A DNA stretch of 64,000 bases from the NCBI GenBank assembly GCA_040877545.1, contig JBBDNN010000075.1, positions 1-64,000 on the forward strand, given 5' to 3'. The stretch comes from Gracilimonas sp040877545. GTDB lineage: Bacteria > Bacteroidota > Rhodothermia > Balneolales > Balneolaceae. The translations under genes were made by a program, and so were the position numbers. The notes beneath the pieces are model-generated. The model made no database searches, was not told the DNA's origin, and saw only the letters and a program-made list of their open reading frames with translations. This document shows positions 36,235-44,749 of the stretch, piece after piece (position 1 is the stretch's first letter; each line of letters begins with the position of its first letter).

Positions 36235-36618
36235 ATGGATAAGCAACAGAAAAAGACAGTGATGATCGTAGAAGATGATCTGATACTGAATCTTCTGTAC
36301 GAGAGCTACTTGGAAAAATTAGGATATGATGCTGAAGGTGAGTTGGTTTACGGGAAAACCGCAATTCAGGTGGCAGAAAAAATCCAGCCTGATCTTATCC
36401 TCATGGATATTTCGTTAGAAGGTGACATTGACGGCATTGATGCCATGAAGGAAATTCGCAAATTTTCTGAAGTTCCGGTAATTTATATAACCGGAAACTC
36501 GGATCCATATCATGTACAAAGAGCTAAAGAAACCGGCTACCTCGATTACCTGGTAAAACCGATCGAGTTTAAGGATCTTAAAGAGTCAATAGAGAAAAAC
36601 TTCAAGAATATAAAATAA
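36235..36618 (+). CDS. Stand-alone receiver-domain response regulator
   Basis: A 127-residue CheY-like protein consisting of one receiver domain: acidic pair in IVEDDLI, phospho-acceptor Asp58 in LILMDISLEGDIDGIDAM, Thr in YITGNSD and Lys in YLVKPIEF. The D-I-S-L-x-G-x-x-D-G-I loop is typical of receivers paired with HWE/HisKA_2 or PAS-type kinases. No output domain follows. No kinase gene is adjacent. The HisKA_2-type kinase at 44750 is one possible partner, but this is only a guess from family habits. Confidence 0.88.
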   Translation: MDKQQKKTVMIVEDDLILNLLYESYLEKLGYDAEGELVYGKTAIQVAEKIQPDLILMDISLEGDIDGIDAMKEIRKFSEVPVIYITGNSDPYHVQRAKETGYLDYLVKPIEFKDLKESIEKNFKNIK

Positions 36619-36648
36619 CCTCCCCCCTGCTTTATTAAATCTCCTATT

Positions 36649-38625
36649 ATGAAGTTATTTACACGTATCATCCTGTTTAGTACACTTGGATTGCTGACAG
36701 CTTGCAGCACATCAAAAACTTCTACCGATACATCTGCGGAGGAAAGTTACGTTCAGCCTGAGCGTCCGATTCCATATCCCGTTGAAGAGCCCATGGATTT
36801 TCAGTATGCAGTGGAAAGAGGTACCCGCACGCTGAGTGGAGAACCGGGCCCTGAATATTTTACCAACTTTGCAGAGTATAGAATTGATGCGGAGTTATCA
36901 CCCGCCGATACTATGCTGCACGGGGTAGCAGATATCTCGTATACAAATAATTCTCCCGATACTTTAAATGTGTTGGTATTTGAATTGGCTCAAAACCTTC
37001 ATAAAGAAGGAATGCCCCGAATGGAAGCAGCAGAAATTACCGGTGGTATGAATATCAGCCGGATTTCTATAGAAGGCAGGGAGATTCACGAGGTGAATAG
37101 GTTTCAGCCGGGTTATGTAATCCAGGGGACTAATCTGATTGTAATTCTTAGCTCTCCGGTTTTACCAAATCAAATCACTGAAGTAGAAATTAACTGGAAT
37201 TTTAAAATTCCCCAGGCCGGCGCAAGTGGTCGAATGGGATATAGCCAGGATAATTTATTCTTTATCGCCTACTGGTTTCCACACATTGCTAATTATGATG
37301 ATTTACAGGGCTGGTTCGCGGATAATTTCACGGGCAATGCTGAGTTCTATCACGGTTTTGGGGATTATGAAATTAATATTACCGCTCCCGAAAACTGGCT
37401 GGTAATGAGTACCGGTGAATTTCAAAACCCGGAGGAAGTTCTTGCACCGGATATTCTTGAGCGATACCGGCAAGCGGGAGAATCAGACGAAGTGATGACC
37501 ATTGTTTCGCCGGATGATTTCGAAAACACTACCGTCTCATCCGAAGACGGGTCTTTAACCTGGAGGTTTAGTGCAGAAAATGTAAGGGATGCAGCTTTTA
37601 GTGCAACTTCAGAATCTCAGTGGGATGCTATCCGAACCCCGGTTGGCGATCTTGAGGAGGACGGCGAAACTAATTACGCACAAATAAACGCCCTCTGGCG
37701 CCACACCGCTCCGCTGTGGAAAGATGCTGCTGAATACACCGCACATTCAATCTCCTTTTTATCAGATTATACCGGGCTATCCTATCCATGGCCGCACATG
37801 ACATCTGTTGAAGGTGCCGGAATTATAGGTGGTGGCATGGAATTTCCAATGATGACAATTATAGGCGGGTATAACAATCGTCCTATAGAAGCTTTATATG
37901 ATGTAATTGCTCACGAAATTGCCCACATGTGGATACCAATGAATGTAAGCAATAACGAACGCCGCCACGCGTGGATGGATGAAGGTGCTACTACTTTCCA
38001 TGAAGCAAATGCCCGTTGGGATAAATTTCCTGATTCTTTTGATCGTTCTGGTGAATTTGATAATTATTTGGGTATTGCCGGCACTCCTTTTGAAGGTGAA
38101 ATTATGAGATGGTCGGATTATCATTATCCCGGGCCTGCTTATGGAACGGCATCCTATCCCAAACCTGGCTCTGTTTTAATTGCCTTGGAAGGTGTGTTAG
38201 GCGAAGATGTGTTTGAAGAAGCCTGGAAGGCTTTTATGGATCGCTGGTCCTATAAACATCCCACTCCATACGATATGTTTAACACTTTTGAAGATGTTTC
38301 AGGCAAAGATTTAAGTTGGTTCTGGAGATCATGGTACTTTGAAACCTGGGTACTCGACCAGGCAGTTGCGGATGTAAGACAATCGGAAAATGAGGCTACT
38401 ATTACCATTGCGGATTTTGGCGAGGTACCCATGCCGGTAGATCTTACCATTGTATTAGAAGATGGTTCAGAAATTGAAAAAAGAATTGAAGCTGATATCT
38501 GGCTAAAAGGCGTCCGCGAAACATCTGTCAGTATAGAAACTCCCAGCCGGGTTATAAGCGTTACTATTGATGCAGAAAAGTTTTATCCGGATATAAACCG
38601 ACAAAACAATACCTGGAATCAGTAG
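36649..38625 (+). CDS. M1 family zinc metallopeptidase, lipoprotein
   Basis: A 658-residue exported aminopeptidase-like protein with leader MKLFTRIILFSTLGLLTAC (lipobox Cys near 19). The zinc site is HEIAH at about residue 422 with the third ligand Glu 18 residues after the second His (HAWMDEG), as in M1 enzymes. The exopeptidase motif appears as GGGMEFP about 25 residues upstream. An N-terminal beta domain of about 250 residues precedes the catalytic domain. It would trim peptides in the periplasm or at the surface. The gene starts 30 bp after the receiver gene, perhaps in one transcript, and ends at a strong hairpin. Confidence 0.92.
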   Translation: MKLFTRIILFSTLGLLTACSTSKTSTDTSAEESYVQPERPIPYPVEEPMDFQYAVERGTRTLSGEPGPEYFTNFAEYRIDAELSPADTMLHGVADISYTNNSPDTLNVLVFELAQNLHKEGMPRMEAAEITGGMNISRISIEGREIHEVNRFQPGYVIQGTNLIVILSSPVLPNQITEVEINWNFKIPQAGASGRMGYSQDNLFFIAYWFPHIANYDDLQGWFADNFTGNAEFYHGFGDYEINITAPENWLVMSTGEFQNPEEVLAPDILERYRQAGESDEVMTIVSPDDFENTTVSSEDGSLTWRFSAENVRDAAFSATSESQWDAIRTPVGDLEEDGETNYAQINALWRHTAPLWKDAAEYTAHSISFLSDYTGLSYPWPHMTSVEGAGIIGGGMEFPMMTIIGGYNNRPIEALYDVIAHEIAHMWIPMNVSNNERRHAWMDEGATTFHEANARWDKFPDSFDRSGEFDNYLGIAGTPFEGEIMRWSDYHYPGPAYGTASYPKPGSVLIALEGVLGEDVFEEAWKAFMDRWSYKHPTPYDMFNTFEDVSGKDLSWFWRSWYFETWVLDQAVADVRQSENEATITIADFGEVPMPVDLTIVLEDGSEIEKRIEADIWLKGVRETSVSIETPSRVISVTIDAEKFYPDINRQNNTWNQ

Positions 38626-38648
38626 ATCGCTTGCGTTTTTTTATTTAT

Positions 38649-38674
38649 AAGCTCCTCGCTCCGGGAGCTTTTTT
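38649..38674 (+). terminator. Rho-independent terminator after the M1 peptidase
   Basis: AAGCTCC and GGAGCTT form the stem around the short loop, followed by TTTTTTC. It separates the peptidase from the following kinase gene. Confidence 0.85.
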
Positions 38675-38747
38675 CATTAAAAATTTTACCAACTTTGAAT
38701 TATATAAACTCCTTTAAATAGTATTTTAAACAATTGTATTTAAAACA

Positions 38748-40463
38748 ATGAATAAGCAAATGAACATACTTCGAAATAAGGTAGTACGCTGGATTCTCCT
38801 TATGATAGGCTTAGGGGCGATCATTGCTTTAACAGGTATGAATGTATTTTCTTTATACAATTTGCGCGATCAAATGATTGAAGGAGAAGAAGAACGACGC
38901 ATAAATCAGGTGGACGAAATTCATACCCTTATCCGAAATGCGTTGTATGATCCCATCTTCGGATTTTCTAAAATTGAACTTGAAACAGTAGAAGCTACTA
39001 TTGAAGAAACCGGACAATTTCCAGCCAAGCTACAAGAGGTACTTTTAAAGGTATCCCAAAATGAATTTTATAAAGGAATCTACTACACCCCGGAGGGGAT
39101 TGACCCTTGTGAGGAAGACGCTGAAATTTATGCTTACGATTATGATTCAGATCAAATAATCCCCACTGATTCTTATCCTGAGGGGGTATGTGACGGTGTG
39201 GGCATTGCCCGTACCAAAACCAAGGTTCAGTTAAACGATCTGAATTACAGGTGGAATTACAATATAGAATTTGACACCCACCGCAGTTTGAACTTGGGCC
39301 TCATCAACCTGACGGAAAGCAAACTGGTAGGCTATCTAACATTTATTATGGATGATGAAGCGATCGTGAATGAGCTAATCTCTCCTCTTATTAATGACTA
39401 TTTCGAAGCAAGTGAAGAAAGCGGCGTGGTTGTTTGGCTATATAACTGGATAAGCAATGAGGTTCTTGCTACCAATGATCCTACTGTTCAATACGATCGA
39501 AATCTTGTGGACCATACTCATCGGTTTCCCAATTTTTTAAATAACTGGAATATCCGCTTAGCTATTCTTCAAAGCCCAATTGCAAGTGTTTATAATGCCA
39601 CTCTTGCAAAAAACCTGATTGTACTTGGTGTGGCTGTTCTGTTCCTGGGTGGCGCACTGATCTTTATGTTTGTTACGGCACAACGTGAACGAAATCTGGC
39701 CCAGCTGCAGGCCAATTTTCTCGCCAATGTGACGCATGAATTAAAAACTCCTTTAGCAGTAATGCAGGCGGCCGGCGAAAATATTTCGGACGGTAGAGTA
39801 ATCGAAAAAGACCGGCTAAAAAAATATGGTCAGCATATTTATGATGAATCTATACGCCTGAGGAGAATGATTGAAAAACTGCTGGATGTAGCACGTGTCG
39901 ATTCCGGCCAAACGATGATCAAAGCAGTTCCTTATAAACTTCATGATCTTGTAAAAAAGTATATAGACGAAAACCGGGATTATCTTGAGAACAAAAACTT
40001 TACGGTAAAATTTGATTCCAAAGATAAACAAGCAGTTTGTATGGCTGATGAAGACAGCCTGGAGACCATCTTAAATAATCTTACCGATAATGCTGTCAAA
40101 TACAGCGGCAGCCATAAAGAAATCCACTATTCAGTTTATTCCGATGAAAACTATGTATATCTAAGTGTCAGGGATCAGGGAATTGGTATTCCTAAAAAGG
40201 CACTAAAAAATGTTTTTAATAAGTTTTTCCGGGTAGAGGATTCACTGAAAGCCAAAACTAAAGGCCATGGCCTCGGCTTAAGCATTGTGAAAAATCTGGT
40301 AGTGCTGAATGGCGGAGAAATTAGCGTGGAAAGTGATTTAGGAAAGGGAACAACTTTTGTTGTTAGATTCCCTAAATTAATCAGCGAAAATTATTCGGAA
40401 GAACAAGTACAGATCGGTCAAACAGGTAAAAAAATTAATAAGTCTACAGAATATGTCGGATAA
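38748..40463 (+). CDS. Sensor histidine kinase (HisKA type)
   Basis: A 571-residue inner-membrane kinase. Transmembrane segments lie near residues 13-35 and 285-305, with an extracytoplasmic sensor of about 245 residues between them. The H-box is NVTHELKTPLAVM (His near 330). The HATPase domain is intact: LNNLTDNAVKYSG, VRDQGIGIPKKA, GHGLGLSIVKNLV. It overlaps the following response-regulator gene by 11 bp, so the two form a cognate pair. The sensor region resembles no domain I know. Confidence 0.92.
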   Translation: MNKQMNILRNKVVRWILLMIGLGAIIALTGMNVFSLYNLRDQMIEGEEERRINQVDEIHTLIRNALYDPIFGFSKIELETVEATIEETGQFPAKLQEVLLKVSQNEFYKGIYYTPEGIDPCEEDAEIYAYDYDSDQIIPTDSYPEGVCDGVGIARTKTKVQLNDLNYRWNYNIEFDTHRSLNLGLINLTESKLVGYLTFIMDDEAIVNELISPLINDYFEASEESGVVVWLYNWISNEVLATNDPTVQYDRNLVDHTHRFPNFLNNWNIRLAILQSPIASVYNATLAKNLIVLGVAVLFLGGALIFMFVTAQRERNLAQLQANFLANVTHELKTPLAVMQAAGENISDGRVIEKDRLKKYGQHIYDESIRLRRMIEKLLDVARVDSGQTMIKAVPYKLHDLVKKYIDENRDYLENKNFTVKFDSKDKQAVCMADEDSLETILNNLTDNAVKYSGSHKEIHYSVYSDENYVYLSVRDQGIGIPKKALKNVFNKFFRVEDSLKAKTKGHGLGLSIVKNLVVLNGGEISVESDLGKGTTFVVRFPKLISENYSEEQVQIGQTGKKINKSTEYVG

Positions 40464-41157
40464 ACAAATAAAGATTCTCGTTGTTGAAGACGAACCCAGT
40501 CTAATTTTTACTCTAAAAGACACACTCGAGAATGAGGGGTACGAGGTAGTGGTGGCCGAAGAGGGGACAAAGGCTGTGGAGTTGGTTAATGAACATAAAC
40601 CGGATCTCATGATTCTTGATCTTATGCTTCCGGGGAAAAGTGGCTATGAAATATTGGAAGAAGTTCGCGATCAAAAACTCACTTTCCCTGTTATTATTTT
40701 AACAGCTAAAGAACAGGAAGTGGATAAAGTGCAAGGGCTTTCGCTTGGCGCTGATGATTATCTCACAAAACCTTTTGGCGTGAAAGAACTTCTTGCTCGT
40801 ATTAAAGCTCGTCTACGCCGGTCTGGCACCTATTCAAGCACCGGAGAAGTAGACCTGCTGCAACTGGGGCCGGTTAAAATTGATCTCCTGGAATCTACCG
40901 TGTATCACCCGGATGGAAAAGAAGTGGAGTTGACTTCCCGGGAAGTAGAATTGATCCGGTATTTACTAAAAAGTGCAAATGAACCTATCTCCAGAGATGA
41001 GTTGCTCGAAAAAGTATGGCGCTATGAATTCAGCACTAATACACGTACGGTGGATGTACACATTTCAAAACTAAGAGCCAAGATAGAAGTTCAACCCGAT
41101 GACCCGCGGTACCTGATTACATTGCATGGTGTGGGTTATATGCTCCGCACTAATTAA
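40453..41157 (+). CDS. Response regulator, OmpR/PhoB family
   Basis: A 234-residue regulator with receiver Asp56 in LMILDLMLPGKSG, acidic pair in VVEDEPS and Lys in YLTKPFGVKELL. The winged-helix output reads LTSREVELIRYLL and ends LHGVGYMLRTN. It is the partner of the overlapping kinase. It meets the convergent flavin reductase gene with a 4-bp overlap at the stops. Confidence 0.93.
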   Translation: MSDKQIKILVVEDEPSLIFTLKDTLENEGYEVVVAEEGTKAVELVNEHKPDLMILDLMLPGKSGYEILEEVRDQKLTFPVIILTAKEQEVDKVQGLSLGADDYLTKPFGVKELLARIKARLRRSGTYSSTGEVDLLQLGPVKIDLLESTVYHPDGKEVELTSREVELIRYLLKSANEPISRDELLEKVWRYEFSTNTRTVDVHISKLRAKIEVQPDDPRYLITLHGVGYMLRTN

Positions 41158-41720
41158 TTATCAAGCTGTTCAATCTTTTTGTGGTTTATAGCTTTGATAA
41201 ATTTCACAAAATTCTTCATCTGAGATAACAGCAATTTTTGTTGAAAGTCATCTTTTAATCCATCTTCTTCACTAAACTCTTTATGCACCCGGGAGATATA
41301 TAAACTCTCGGGAAACTGAAGGGCGTTCCGGTAATTAACTACCATCTGGAATTGCTCAACAGCCCTTAAACCTCCAAAAGCACCTTTGGATTCTCCGATA
41401 AATGCTATTGGCATCATCTTAAAAGATTCGGGAAAAGGGAGGTAATCAATAAAGAGCTTGAGGATGCCGGGATAACTTCCATTGTATTCAGGAATCACAA
41501 AGATCAAACCGTCTGCTTCAATTACCGGCTTTATAAATTCTGTTACCGAGGGTAAATTCTTACCATATTTACCACCTACTACATCCCCAAGTGGAAAATC
41601 CTGCAGGTCAATAATTTCAACGGATGCATCCTTTGCTTCATACAGCGGTTTTATATAAGCTGAGATTTTAAGAGCGTTAGAATTTGGGCGGTCGGTTCCA
41701 CTTATTATTTTTATGTCCAT
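41154..41720 (-). CDS. NAD(P)H-dependent FMN reductase-like flavoprotein
   Basis: A 188-residue flavodoxin-fold reductase. Family features are the phosphate loop SGTDRPNSNALKISAY at the N-terminus, the segment ADGLIFVIPEYNGSYPGILK and PIAFIGESKGAFGG. It probably reduces quinones, azo compounds or free flavin with NAD(P)H. It lies 61 bp downstream of rarA on the same strand. Confidence 0.88.
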   Translation of the reverse strand: MDIKIISGTDRPNSNALKISAYIKPLYEAKDASVEIIDLQDFPLGDVVGGKYGKNLPSVTEFIKPVIEADGLIFVIPEYNGSYPGILKLFIDYLPFPESFKMMPIAFIGESKGAFGGLRAVEQFQMVVNYRNALQFPESLYISRVHKEFSEEDGLKDDFQQKLLLSQMKNFVKFIKAINHKKIEQLDN

Positions 41721-41780
41721 GCTGTAATATAATTAAATCTCTTGTACCGGCAGGGAATACGTGAATTCTCTGATTCAAGA

Positions 41781-43133
41781 TCACGAATCCTTAATTTCCT
41801 TCCAACGTTTCCAGAGCAAGGCTTCTCTTCCCTGAGTTCCGGCTTTGTACCAACTCTTATTATTTAGTTCATCCGGTAAATACTGCTGATCTACCCAGTG
41901 ATTCGGATGACTGTGAGGATATTTATAGTCTTCGGAAGCATTCTCCACTCCCAAATATTTCGCTCCGAGTTTATTCGCAGTTTTGTCTTTCAGGTATGCA
42001 GGAACGCTTTTTATACCTTTTTCACTTATTTCCTTGTTTACCGCAAAAATAGCCCCGGTGCTGTTACTTTTCGGGCAGATACTGAGATACAAACAGGCAT
42101 GTGATAGAAAGTACATTCCTTCCGGCATGCCACATTTCATGAAAGCATCCTGGCAGGAATTTACGATGGTGATGGCATTTGGCTCGGCTAATCCCACATC
42201 TTCGCTGGCAAAGATGAACATCCGCCGGAATATAAAATTCGGATCATCTCCACCTTCCAGCATGGCATTCATCCAGTATAGAGCGGCATCAGGATCGGAG
42301 CCACGCATAGATTTTATAAAAGCCGAAGCATAATGATAGTGCTCGTCGCCGGTTTTGTCATAGCGCACATTACGCCGCTGGATACTTTCTTTGGCAATCT
42401 CAAGGGTGATGTTGATTTTGCCTTCCTCATCCGGTTTGCTGGATAAGACAGCAACCTCCAGTGCATTCAGTGCATTGCGGATATCCCCGCCGGCATATTC
42501 CGCCAGGTGCTCCAATGCATCATCACTGATATTAAGGTCCTTTTTTCCCAAACCTCGCTCTTCATCCTTCAGTGCCCGCTGAAGCATTTCGTAAACCTCA
42601 TCATATTGCAGAGGGTGCAGCTCAAATAACTGGCAGCGGGAAAGCAGTGGGTTAACCAGCGAATAAAATGGGTTTTCTGTGGTAGCTCCAACAAGGGTAA
42701 TAATCCCTGACTCAAGATGCGGAAGGAGAGCATCCTGCTGGGCTTTGTTCCAGCGATGAATTTCATCCACAAAAAGAATGGTTTTTCTGCCATTCAGTTT
42801 TCTAAGCTTTTCCGCTTTATCTACCACATTTCGAAGTTCTTTAATGCCGTCTAATACTGCATTTATCACTTCGAACTGTGCTTTTATTTCGCGGGAAATT
42901 ACATGTGCCAGTGTAGTTTTGCCCGAACTTGGCGGTCCATAAAAAATAAGGGAGCCGATTACTCCACTTTCAATCATTCGCCGGAGCATTTTGCCTTCGC
43001 CTACAAGATTCTCCTGTCCGGCGAATTCATCCAGCGATTGCGGCCTCATCCGCGTTGCCAGCGGTTCGCTGTACTGCGGATTTTCCCTGCTGTTTTGTGC
43101 AGAAACTGATTTTTTTTCTTCGAATAGATCCAT
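41781..43133 (-). CDS. rarA: Replication-associated recombination protein A (AAA+ ATPase)
   Basis: A 450-residue clamp-loader-like ATPase (MgsA/RarA). Visible are the N-terminal ATRMRPQSLDEFAGQENLVG, Walker A GPPSSGKTT (66-74), Walker B ILFVDEIHRWN and sensor segment LVGATTENPFYSL. The C-terminal tetramerisation part includes HYHYASAFIKSMRGSDPDAA and ending segments YLGVEN and YPHSHPNHWVDQQYLPD. It acts at stalled replication forks. Full family length, and no anomaly seen. Confidence 0.96.
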   Translation of the reverse strand: MDLFEEKKSVSAQNSRENPQYSEPLATRMRPQSLDEFAGQENLVGEGKMLRRMIESGVIGSLIFYGPPSSGKTTLAHVISREIKAQFEVINAVLDGIKELRNVVDKAEKLRKLNGRKTILFVDEIHRWNKAQQDALLPHLESGIITLVGATTENPFYSLVNPLLSRCQLFELHPLQYDEVYEMLQRALKDEERGLGKKDLNISDDALEHLAEYAGGDIRNALNALEVAVLSSKPDEEGKINITLEIAKESIQRRNVRYDKTGDEHYHYASAFIKSMRGSDPDAALYWMNAMLEGGDDPNFIFRRMFIFASEDVGLAEPNAITIVNSCQDAFMKCGMPEGMYFLSHACLYLSICPKSNSTGAIFAVNKEISEKGIKSVPAYLKDKTANKLGAKYLGVENASEDYKYPHSHPNHWVDQQYLPDELNNKSWYKAGTQGREALLWKRWKEIKDS

Positions 43134-43226
43134 TGTTCATTGGTGCTTTGAAGCTGTGCATAAGTTAGATGTTTTAAATTCCCTCTAAAAGTTTAATCGG
43201 TAAAATTTTGCTGTGACTGTTTTTTT

Positions 43227-43385
43227 GGATATGAAGTAACTGTAGAGAATAGCGAGGTTACACGGGAAGGTGTGGCTGGAAGTATAAGAGAGAAAAATGC
43301 AGCCTATAATTCTGCTTTATATACACCGGGAGTAACTTATGTTGAAGATCAAATAGAAGTAGTAGCCGGAGTACCTGCAGAATAA
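43227..43385 (+). pseudogene. Remnant of a BON-like or secreted-protein gene
   Basis: A 52-codon frame ends in TAA at 43383-43385. It starts inside the gap without a start codon and includes EVTVENSEVTREGVAGSIR and YTPGVTYVEDQIEVV. The pattern of short strands followed by a helix recalls the second half of a BON domain. Its upstream part is lost, with stops in the frame before 43221. It appears to be a small fragment of a deleted gene lying between rarA and the M50 protease gene. Confidence 0.4.
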
Positions 43386-43402
43386 ACCCAGAGCGAACTG
43401 AT

Positions 43403-44497
43403 TTACTGCTTGAATGCCGCCTTGAACTTCAGGAATTCATCAATATTTTTTACATCAATAATTCCCTGGAGTTTTTGATTATCAACTACGGGGAAAAAGT
43501 TTTTTTGCGCCCGCCTGATTTTACGGTAGGCCTGTGGGAGAGGGTCGTCAGGTTTTAATGGTTCAAATTCTTTATTCATTATTTCGCTTACCTCTGTGCT
43601 ATAGCCAAACCTGTTGATAGATTCCAAAAGATCTGCCATGAAAACAATTCCCTGGACCCCGCTTTCATTTGCAACCACAAAATCGCGTTCTGTGGTGTTT
43701 AAAATATGTTGCACTACATCATTCAATGTATCATCGGGATTGAGTACTGTGAAGCGGGTAATCATCGCATCCTTCACCTTATAATCTTGCAGAAGGTTAA
43801 GTTGCATCACCATCATGTTTTCAGACTCAGCTCCGAAATAAATAAAAATAGCAATCAACGCCAGGATGAAGTTGAAGAATATTCCGATCACAAAGAGTGC
43901 TATTGCCAGAAATTTTCCGAGAGCAGCTGCAGTTTGCGTAGCTTTTACCCGCCCCATCTTTATAGACAATAATGCTCTTGCCACCCGGCCGCCATCCAAT
44001 GGAAAAGCCGGAAGCATATTAAACAGAACCAGGGCTATATTGGCTGTAAACAGGTAGAACAGAAAATTGTGGCCGGAGATAACGCTTAATTCCTCCTGAA
44101 GTGTTTCCGGGTCCTGATTAAAAAAAATCTCAAGCGGTACAATCAGGTAGATTAAAAGAGCTATTACCACATTTACGATAGGCCCCCCTATGGCTACCAG
44201 GAATTCTGCTTTTGGATCTTCTGGTATCTCAATCATGTTTGCCACTCCGCCTATAGGGAGCAGCGTAATACTTCGGGTTTCTATATCATAAATTTTTGCA
44301 GTGAGGGCATGGCCAAATTCATGTAACACAACACAGGCAAATAAAGCCAGAATAAAACCGGTACTCCATAATACCTCTTCAAAATCTCCGCCCCGGGAGA
44401 GAACAAGAAAAATCACGAAAGGTATCAGAAACCAAAAAGTCCAATGAATTTGCACTTTAATGCCTGCCACTCTGCCAAGTTGTAACGATCCATTCAC
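43403..44497 (-). CDS. Site-2 protease (M50 family) with C-terminal CBS domains
   Basis: A 364-residue membrane metalloprotease. Zinc motif HEFGH (His59, Glu60, His63) lies in the second hydrophobic segment. The second ligand motif MLPAFPLDGGRVARA sits near residues 162-176. About six transmembrane segments are followed by a cytoplasmic pair of CBS domains (about 245-360, MITRFTVLNPDDTLNDVV). The layout is that of SpoIVFB/Rip-like intramembrane proteases, whose CBS domains sense nucleotides. The substrate (for example an anti-sigma factor) is not encoded nearby. Confidence 0.93.
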   Translation of the reverse strand: MNGSLQLGRVAGIKVQIHWTFWFLIPFVIFLVLSRGGDFEEVLWSTGFILALFACVVLHEFGHALTAKIYDIETRSITLLPIGGVANMIEIPEDPKAEFLVAIGGPIVNVVIALLIYLIVPLEIFFNQDPETLQEELSVISGHNFLFYLFTANIALVLFNMLPAFPLDGGRVARALLSIKMGRVKATQTAAALGKFLAIALFVIGIFFNFILALIAIFIYFGAESENMMVMQLNLLQDYKVKDAMITRFTVLNPDDTLNDVVQHILNTTERDFVVANESGVQGIVFMADLLESINRFGYSTEVSEIMNKEFEPLKPDDPLPQAYRKIRRAQKNFFPVVDNQKLQGIIDVKNIDEFLKFKAAFKQ

Positions 44498-44749
44498 AAT
44501 TTTTCCCGGCTCTTATGTTGTAGGTTATTTTACAAACTATTTAAGAGGTGCAGGAATTCCGAAGCTAGTTGCTCATCCAGTCTACTTCTTTTATACTCAT
44601 TCATTGCTGCTAAATAAAAGAATGGCCGGCTATAGAATTTGGAATGAAATAACTCCCGGAATTTTCTAATTTCATTTCTGAATTTTATTAGTATATTTTA
44701 ATTATTGTAAACAAAGCAGGATTTTAACAGGGGGCAAGAAAAGGGGCAA

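Noticed and set aside
44460..44669. 69-codon plus-strand frame between the M50 protease and the kinase gene
   Set aside because: It begins inside the antisense of the protease gene, has ordinary composition of a chance frame and no motif.
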